A DNA stretch of 7,425 nucleotides from Flavobacteriales bacterium. Lineage in GTDB: Bacteria > Bacteroidota > Bacteroidia > Flavobacteriales_D > Sanyastnellaceae. The DNA is taken from NCBI GenBank assembly GCA_027488055.1, contig JAIYCK010000353.1:1-7425 (forward strand), in the 5' to 3' direction. Both the position numbers and the translations under genes were made by a program. The notes under the pieces were generated by a model. That model was not told where the DNA came from. It did not search any database and saw only the letters and a list, made by a program, of their open reading frames with translations. Of the stretch, positions 6,001 to 7,425 are shown one piece after another. The stretch's first letter is position 1; each line of letters opens with the position of its first letter.

Positions 6001-7425
6001 GGCTATGTGGCCAACAACGATGACCAGTGTGACACCGACTCTGATATTAATCCAGGGACAGAATGGTGGTATGATGCAGATGGTGATGGCATTGGTGGAT
6101 ACATTTATGATTATGGCGATGTGTTCAGTGGTTGCACCTATCCTGATCCCGATGGTGCAGGACCAAGTGAATTCATACCATATTGCCCTGCGAGCAATGC
6201 CGGCCAAGCATACACAGCGGATTGCAATGATGCCGATCCGAATATTTTCCCAGGCGTGGAATTGTGCAATGGTATTGACGACGATTGCGATGGATTGGTA
6301 GATGAGGGGCTTTGCGCTCCCATCAATGATAACATTGAGGCAGCCATTTTAGTGACCGGAACCAATCCAATTTCGATTTGTACTGAAACTCAAGGCACCG
6401 TTTTGAATGCTAGTGTATCAGCTGAGAGTACCTCAGCGGTAGGTGCCGGTGGAGGTAAAGATGTGTGGTATAAGTTCGTAGCTGCATCGCCCAATGTGCA
6501 GATCAAGGTATTCAATGCAGTTGGATTTGACCCCGTGATCGAGTTGCGCGGAGGAGCGATCAATAGCACTACCTTGGTGGATGCAGAGAATGCGGGCACC
6601 GGAGCTTTTGAGACCATGTCGGTGACCACGCTCACGGTGGGTCAGACCTACTATTACGCGGTAAGATCGTACGGTAATACAGCAGGAGGAACATTCAAGA
6701 CATGCGTTGGAAACTATATTGCCTCTGGCTGCTTGGCTTCTCAAAGTGCAATCATTTCGCAATGTCAGACCTTTAAGTTCATCAGTGTGGGCGCGACGAA
6801 TTACACCGTCACATTTACTCCAACAGCGGGTTCAGTAGGTGGTGGATCGATCACTACGACTACGTCGTTTGCAACATCTAATGTGTTGGTGAATTTGATT
6901 CCAAATAACACCTACAATGTGACCATTGCGGCCAATTACAGTGTGACCGATGCAGGAGGAACTACTCAGATCATCACATTGAATAGTGCCAGTCCAAGTT
7001 GTGTGGTTACTGTGTCGCCACATAGCGGTTTGGCGGTCCGCACGAACCAAGTTTGTACGGCGCCGGCGACGTTGTTGCGCAGCACCTTCTTGCGCACGGA
7101 TCCATTTGTATGCGGAGTAACCAACTACTCATTTGAATTTACACCAGTGATTTCATGCGCCAACAATACGTCTACAGGTATTCCATTTGTGCATACCAAT
7201 ATCTCGCGTATTATTCCATTGAACTTCGCAGGTACAACCACAGTTCCGGCTGGTCAGACCATTCAGAATCAAACGTATTATCAAGTGCGTGTGCGACCCA
7301 ACTTTGGTCCTGGTGGAATCTACCAAGGCACATGGGGCACTCCTCAAACCATTTACATCGGCGGCAGCTTGATGGAAGGTGCTGAGGCGAATACGGAAAT
7401 TGTGATGCCCGCTTCTGCGGAAGAA
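1..7425 (+). CDS. Giant modular surface adhesin, internal fragment (both ends missing)
   Basis: Frame 1 is open for all 2,475 codons, with no start-plus-RBS at the left and no stop at the right, so both termini lie outside the window. The product is rich in Thr, Ser, Asn, Gly and Ala and has only 15 Lys. Domain order is: beta-rich repeats (1-581), M1 (582-734), Trp-rich restart element (740-800), beta-rich repeats (801-1300), M2 (1301-1454), three Ig/PKD-like domains with a jelly-roll inserted in the third (1455-1884), a fourth Ig/PKD-like domain (1885-1972), metal-binding Asp-rich repeats (1976-2105), a PPC-like sandwich (2106-2244) and two FN3-like domains (2245-2453). This matches the style of Bacteroidota outer-surface proteins exported by the type IX secretion system. 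Expected role (inference): adhesion or matrix binding outside the cell. No catalytic motif, transmembrane segment or signal peptide is visible. The reading frame and modular nature are certain; the biological role is not. Confidence 0.93.
187..267 (+). repeat. AQ-type repeat, copy 1
   Basis: Residues 63-89. The copy is preceded by 'FMNGSS' and begins 'AQTISGSGTI', then a strand 'YLIINN' and an end 'GVTL'. The pattern is (N)G-x-x-AQ-x-(I/V)-x-GS, a short linker, a hydrophobic strand with LxI, NN, then G-V-x-L/F. Three further copies occur at residues 511, 888 and 1237. They are diverged at DNA level, so this is an old protein repeat rather than a recent duplication. Confidence 0.7.
1531..1632 (+). 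repeat. AQ-type repeat, copy 2
   Basis: Residues 511-544. It begins 'AQTVSGSGTF', continues through a longer linker containing Lys530, and closes with strand 'ELIVNN' and 'AGVTF'. It lies about 40 residues before module M1, as copy 4 lies about 40 residues before M2. It matches copy 1 at nearly every motif position but has about seven extra residues between the GSG and the LIVNN strand. Confidence 0.7.
1744..2202 (+). repeat. Module M1 (first copy of a ~153-residue segment-ending domain)
   Basis: Residues 582-734. Landmarks in order are: 'TGYLLRD' near the start; a Tyr/Gly stretch 'HTYHIGNGG'; 'VLNFTVNSVSR' (NSVSR at 625-629); 'VTDGTHP' (D637, H640, P641); 'DYLTKYW' (651-657); 'YNAAGDVVGTE' with an expected Trp cluster after it ('GWGGTAW'); and 'NNLVLTGR' at the end. 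M2 at 1301-1454 carries the same landmarks in the same order, and R629 to D637 is eight residues in both copies. I do not know a functional name for it. It follows a beta-rich segment in each case, so it may cap the solenoid or join it to the next unit (inference). Confidence 0.75.
2218..2400 (+). other. Trp-rich 'NWxxxxNWSP' restart element
   Basis: Residues 740-800 begin 'YTWTGGANTTNWGDATNWSP', with W742, W751 and W757. 'GVPGSTDAVTIG' and two strands ('VNSLTLNG', 'SLTING' shortly after) follow. The W-x-G-G...NW...NWS-x-G-x-P...D-x-V-x-I pattern is a familiar opening motif of beta-repeat segments in secreted Bacteroidota proteins. It sits six residues after M1 and opens segment B, so it probably forms the N-terminal cap of the second stalk section. 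A matching element for segment A is not in the window and would be expected upstream. Confidence 0.6.
2662..2727 (+). repeat. AQ-type repeat, copy 3
   Basis: Residues 888-909, preceded by 'VTFNGTA' and beginning 'AQSINGSANF', then strand 'TLNITN' and 'GGTV'. This is the shortest copy. The conserved Asn-Gly turn four residues before AQ and the GS after it identify it with the other three. Confidence 0.65.
3709..3783 (+). repeat. AQ-type repeat, copy 4
   Basis: Residues 1237-1261, preceded by 'FTYNGGS' and beginning 'AQVTGSGLP', then strand 'YLTIGNN' and 'SGVSL'. It lacks one residue between AQ and GSG compared with copies 1 and 2. It lies about 40 residues upstream of M2. Confidence 0.65.
3901..4362 (+). 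repeat. Module M2 (second copy of the segment-ending domain)
   Basis: Residues 1301-1454. It shares with M1: an opening 'TNYVVTNGVGRLG'; 'SYTYPLGD'; 'TLNFATNSVSR' (NSVSR at 1346-1350); 'VTDAVHP' (D1358, H1361, P1362); 'DYLSRYW' (1369-1375); 'YVAADITGSE'; and a Trp pair in 'LWSGLDW'. M2 replaces M1's 'NNLVLTGR' ending with 'GSLAATAEWTARNG'. Length is 154 residues against 153 for M1. The two copies differ at most codons, so the duplication is old or each cycle was acquired separately. M2 closes segment B and is followed directly by the Ig-like array. Confidence 0.75.
4363..4659 (+). other. Ig/PKD-like domain 1
   Basis: Residues 1455-1553. C1474 in 'PGPFCDN', a core Trp in 'YQWQTS' and C1534 in 'YYRVMITCTNS' give the Cys-Trp-Cys pattern of an Ig-like sandwich. 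The Tyr-Tyr-Arg-Val strand before the second Cys is the usual strand F. A disulfide between C1474 and C1534 is plausible. Such domains act as rigid extracellular spacers or ligand-binding units. This copy is longer between Trp and the second Cys than domains 2 and 3. Confidence 0.7.
4660..4884 (+). other. Ig/PKD-like domain 2
   Basis: Residues 1554-1628. The hallmark features are 'LSCGGSAVSLAASGG' (C1566), 'YVWSP' (W1583) and 'TTTYTVVGTDANGCTSQGS' (C1617). This is the canonical Bacteroidota Ig-like/PKD-like unit, often tandemly repeated in surface proteins. Cys-to-Trp is 17 residues and Trp-to-Cys 34. It is the intact template against which the interrupted third domain can be measured. Confidence 0.8.
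4885..4980 (+). other. Ig/PKD-like domain 3, N-terminal part (interrupted)
   Basis: Residues 1629-1660 hold the first strands of an Ig-like domain: 'FTVTTSAASICAGSAVSLG', with C1644 in the position of C1566 of domain 2. The expected Trp does not follow. The sequence passes instead into a jelly-roll-like domain, and the rest of the Ig unit resumes at residue 1830. Confidence 0.7.
4981..5487 (+). other. Jelly-roll-like domain nested in Ig/PKD-like domain 3
   Basis: Residues 1661-1829. The start 'VFAENFNGSLSAW', the middle 'VETILTSPAFSLNGY', 'SLNHYYRD', 'ARVQISTNGSTWTNL' and the end 'SIRFKYNAGYDYYWALNNL' are the landmarks of MAM-like or choice-of-anchor J-type beta-sandwiches found in secreted Bacteroidota proteins. 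Family members commonly bind carbohydrate or protein, but no ligand residues can be assigned here. The usual closing motif is W-x-(I/L)-D-(N/D)-(V/I). This copy has WALNNL, so the Asp is replaced by Asn. The assignment is by motif recognition and has not been tested by profile search. Confidence 0.6.
5488..5652 (+). other. Ig/PKD-like domain 3, C-terminal part
   Basis: Residues 1830-1884 resume the Ig unit with 'YTYNWSSTPAGLSS' (W1836), 'NSTYSVTVTNSFGCT' (C1870) and 'SSTVT'. Trp-to-Cys spacing is 34 residues, identical to domain 2. This shows that the segment completes the domain begun at 1629-1660 and is not an independent, truncated unit. Confidence 0.7.
5653..5916 (+). other. Ig/PKD-like domain 4 ('WTTTGxGTF' type)
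   Basis: Residues 1885-1972. Landmarks are 'VNAGANNSSCG' (C1896), 'LLWTTTGLGTFTG', 'LTPTYTPTAPEYTS', 'ITFTLTG' and 'APCSNASDQVQITF' (C1959). The A-G-x-(N/D)-x-x-x-C start, the W-T-T-x-G-x-G-x-F core and the closing C...D-x-V-x-I strand form a distinct PKD-like type common in Bacteroidota gliding and adhesion proteins. A C1896-C1959 disulfide is likely. The domain leads directly into the metal-binding segment. Confidence 0.68.
5926..6063 (+). other. Asp-rich metal-binding unit 1
   Basis: Residues 1976-2021. 'YYPDGDSDGYGD' supplies D1979, D1981, D1983 and D1987 in the D-x-D-x-D-G-x-x-D calcium-loop pattern seen in thrombospondin type 3 and dockerin-like repeats. 'DDQCDTDSDINPGTE' follows, matching the first half of the MopE-type motif in unit 2. 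C1996 and C2010 may pair. It probably binds calcium in the extracellular medium and stiffens the stalk (inference from the motif). Confidence 0.75.
6064..6315 (+). other. Asp-rich metal-binding unit 2 with MopE-like motif
   Basis: Residues 2022-2105. It opens with 'WWYDADGDGIGG' (D2025, D2027, D2029; G2033 where the ninth-position Asp would be) and ends with 'DCNDADPNIFPGVELCNG' followed by 'IDDDCDGLVDEG'. That ending is the hallmark of the putative metal-binding motif family named after the MopE copper-binding protein (Pfam Cu-binding_MopE). In Bacteroidota surface proteins the motif generally precedes C-terminal domains and is thought to bind calcium or another divalent ion. Copper binding should not be assumed. 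Cys 2075, 2089, 2096 and 2105 are probably paired. Confidence 0.8.
6316..6732 (+). other. PPC-like beta-sandwich domain
   Basis: Residues 2106-2244. 'APINDNIEAA' opens it, then 'GGGKDVWYKFVA', 'IKVFNAVGFDPVIELRGG', 'TMSVTTLTVGQTYYYAVRSYG' and 'TFKTCVGNYIASGC' follow. The order N-D-x-x-x-x-A, D-V-W-Y-x-F, D-P-V-I-E-L-x-x-G and L-x-x-G-x-x-Y-Y-x-x-V is that of pre-peptidase C-terminal (PPC)-type domains. These occur after catalytic or adhesive parts of secreted bacterial proteins and may help binding or secretion. C2127 with C2235 or C2244 could form a disulfide. Confidence 0.65.
6733..7020 (+). other. FN3-like domain 1
   Basis: Residues 2245-2340. 'QTFKFISVGATNYTVTFTP' and 'VLVNLIPNNTYNVTIAANYSV' give the paired strand pattern of fibronectin type III-like sandwiches: an N-Y-x-V-x-F strand, then L-x-P-N-x-x-Y-x-V-x-I. 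The domain ends near 'SCVVTVSP' (C2334). It directly follows the PPC-like domain. The fold call is by pattern only. Confidence 0.5.
7021..7359 (+). other. FN3-like domain 2
   Basis: Residues 2341-2453. 'VCTAPATLLRSTFLRTD' is followed by 'VTNYSFEFTPV', 'ISRIIPLNFAG', 'NQTYYQVRVRPNFGPGG' and 'GTWGTPQTIYIGG'. The C-x-x-P-x-T-x-L-R-x-x-x-x-R...Y-x-F-E-F...Y-x-V-x-V-R sequence, ending in W-G-x-P-x-x-I-x-I, is typical of the last domain before the C-terminal sorting signal in many flavobacterial surface proteins. Cys 2352, 2371 and 2386 fall in it. Confidence 0.58.
7360..7425 (+). other. Acidic linker before the missing C-terminus
   Basis: Residues 2454-2475, from 'GGSLMEGAE' to the final 'ASAEE', contain five Glu and no Lys or Arg. 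Such a linker usually leads into the ~70-80-residue type IX secretion sorting domain, which starts around a 'YPNP' motif. That domain is not in the window, so its presence is a prediction. Confidence 0.5.

Noticed and set aside
5936..6301. A 121-codon frame-2 + strand ORF rich in Met and Ala
   Set aside because: It is a frame shift of the GAT/GGT-rich metal-binding segment. The Met run comes from reading ATG across GAT-GGT codons. The frame-1 translation there gives clear calcium-loop and MopE motifs.
6064..6315. Copper-binding function for the MopE-like motif
   Set aside because: The family name comes from one copper-binding protein. The Asp-rich loops here favour calcium, and the sequence shows no evidence specific to copper.
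1..7425. Promoters, terminators, tRNAs, CRISPR arrays or nucleotide-level tandem repeats
   Set aside because: The coding frame is continuous with no intergenic space. The repeats are protein-level and diverged at DNA level. Short shared strings such as 'ttgaccatcaatg' come from recurrent LTIN codons.

Overview
The whole window is the interior of one giant protein-coding gene on the + strand. Frame 1 reads from base 1 to base 7425 (2,475 codons) without a stop codon. Neither end of the gene is present: there is no start codon with a ribosome binding site at the left and no stop at the right. I see no second gene, RNA gene, promoter, terminator, insertion sequence or CRISPR array. Residue numbers below count from base 1 of the window, not from the true N-terminus.

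The protein looks like a very large secreted or cell-surface adhesin of a Bacteroidota bacterium, most likely of the Flavobacteriales type. The reasons are its composition (rich in Thr, Ser, Asn, Gly and Ala, with 15 lysines in 2,475 residues), Ig/PKD-like domains with the 'TTTYTVxxTDxNGC' signature, an Asp-rich MopE-type metal-binding segment, and FN3-like domains near what should be the C-terminus. Base composition is intermediate and Leu is mostly TTG. Organism assignment is inference from protein style only.

Layout by residue: 1-581, repetitive beta-rich segment A, probably a beta-solenoid. 582-734, module M1. 740-800, a Trp-rich 'NWxxxxNWS' element that opens a second segment. 801-1300, beta-rich segment B. 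1301-1454, module M2, a clear paralogue of M1. 1455-1884, three Ig/PKD-like domains, the third interrupted by a ~170-residue jelly-roll-like domain (1661-1829). 1885-1972, a fourth Ig/PKD-like domain. 1976-2105, a two-unit calcium/metal-binding segment ending in a MopE-like motif. 2106-2244, a PPC-like beta-sandwich. 2245-2453, two FN3-like domains. 2454-2475, an acidic linker that breaks off where a type IX secretion C-terminal sorting domain would be expected.

The parts suggest a long extracellular stalk (two solenoid-plus-M cycles), then cysteine-containing, metal-stabilised beta-sandwich domains near the cell-proximal or sorting end. No enzyme active site is recognisable. The most unusual features are the domain-within-domain insertion in the third Ig-like unit and the two-cycle architecture punctuated by M modules. 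The domain families are familiar in style, so I do not claim a wholly new system.
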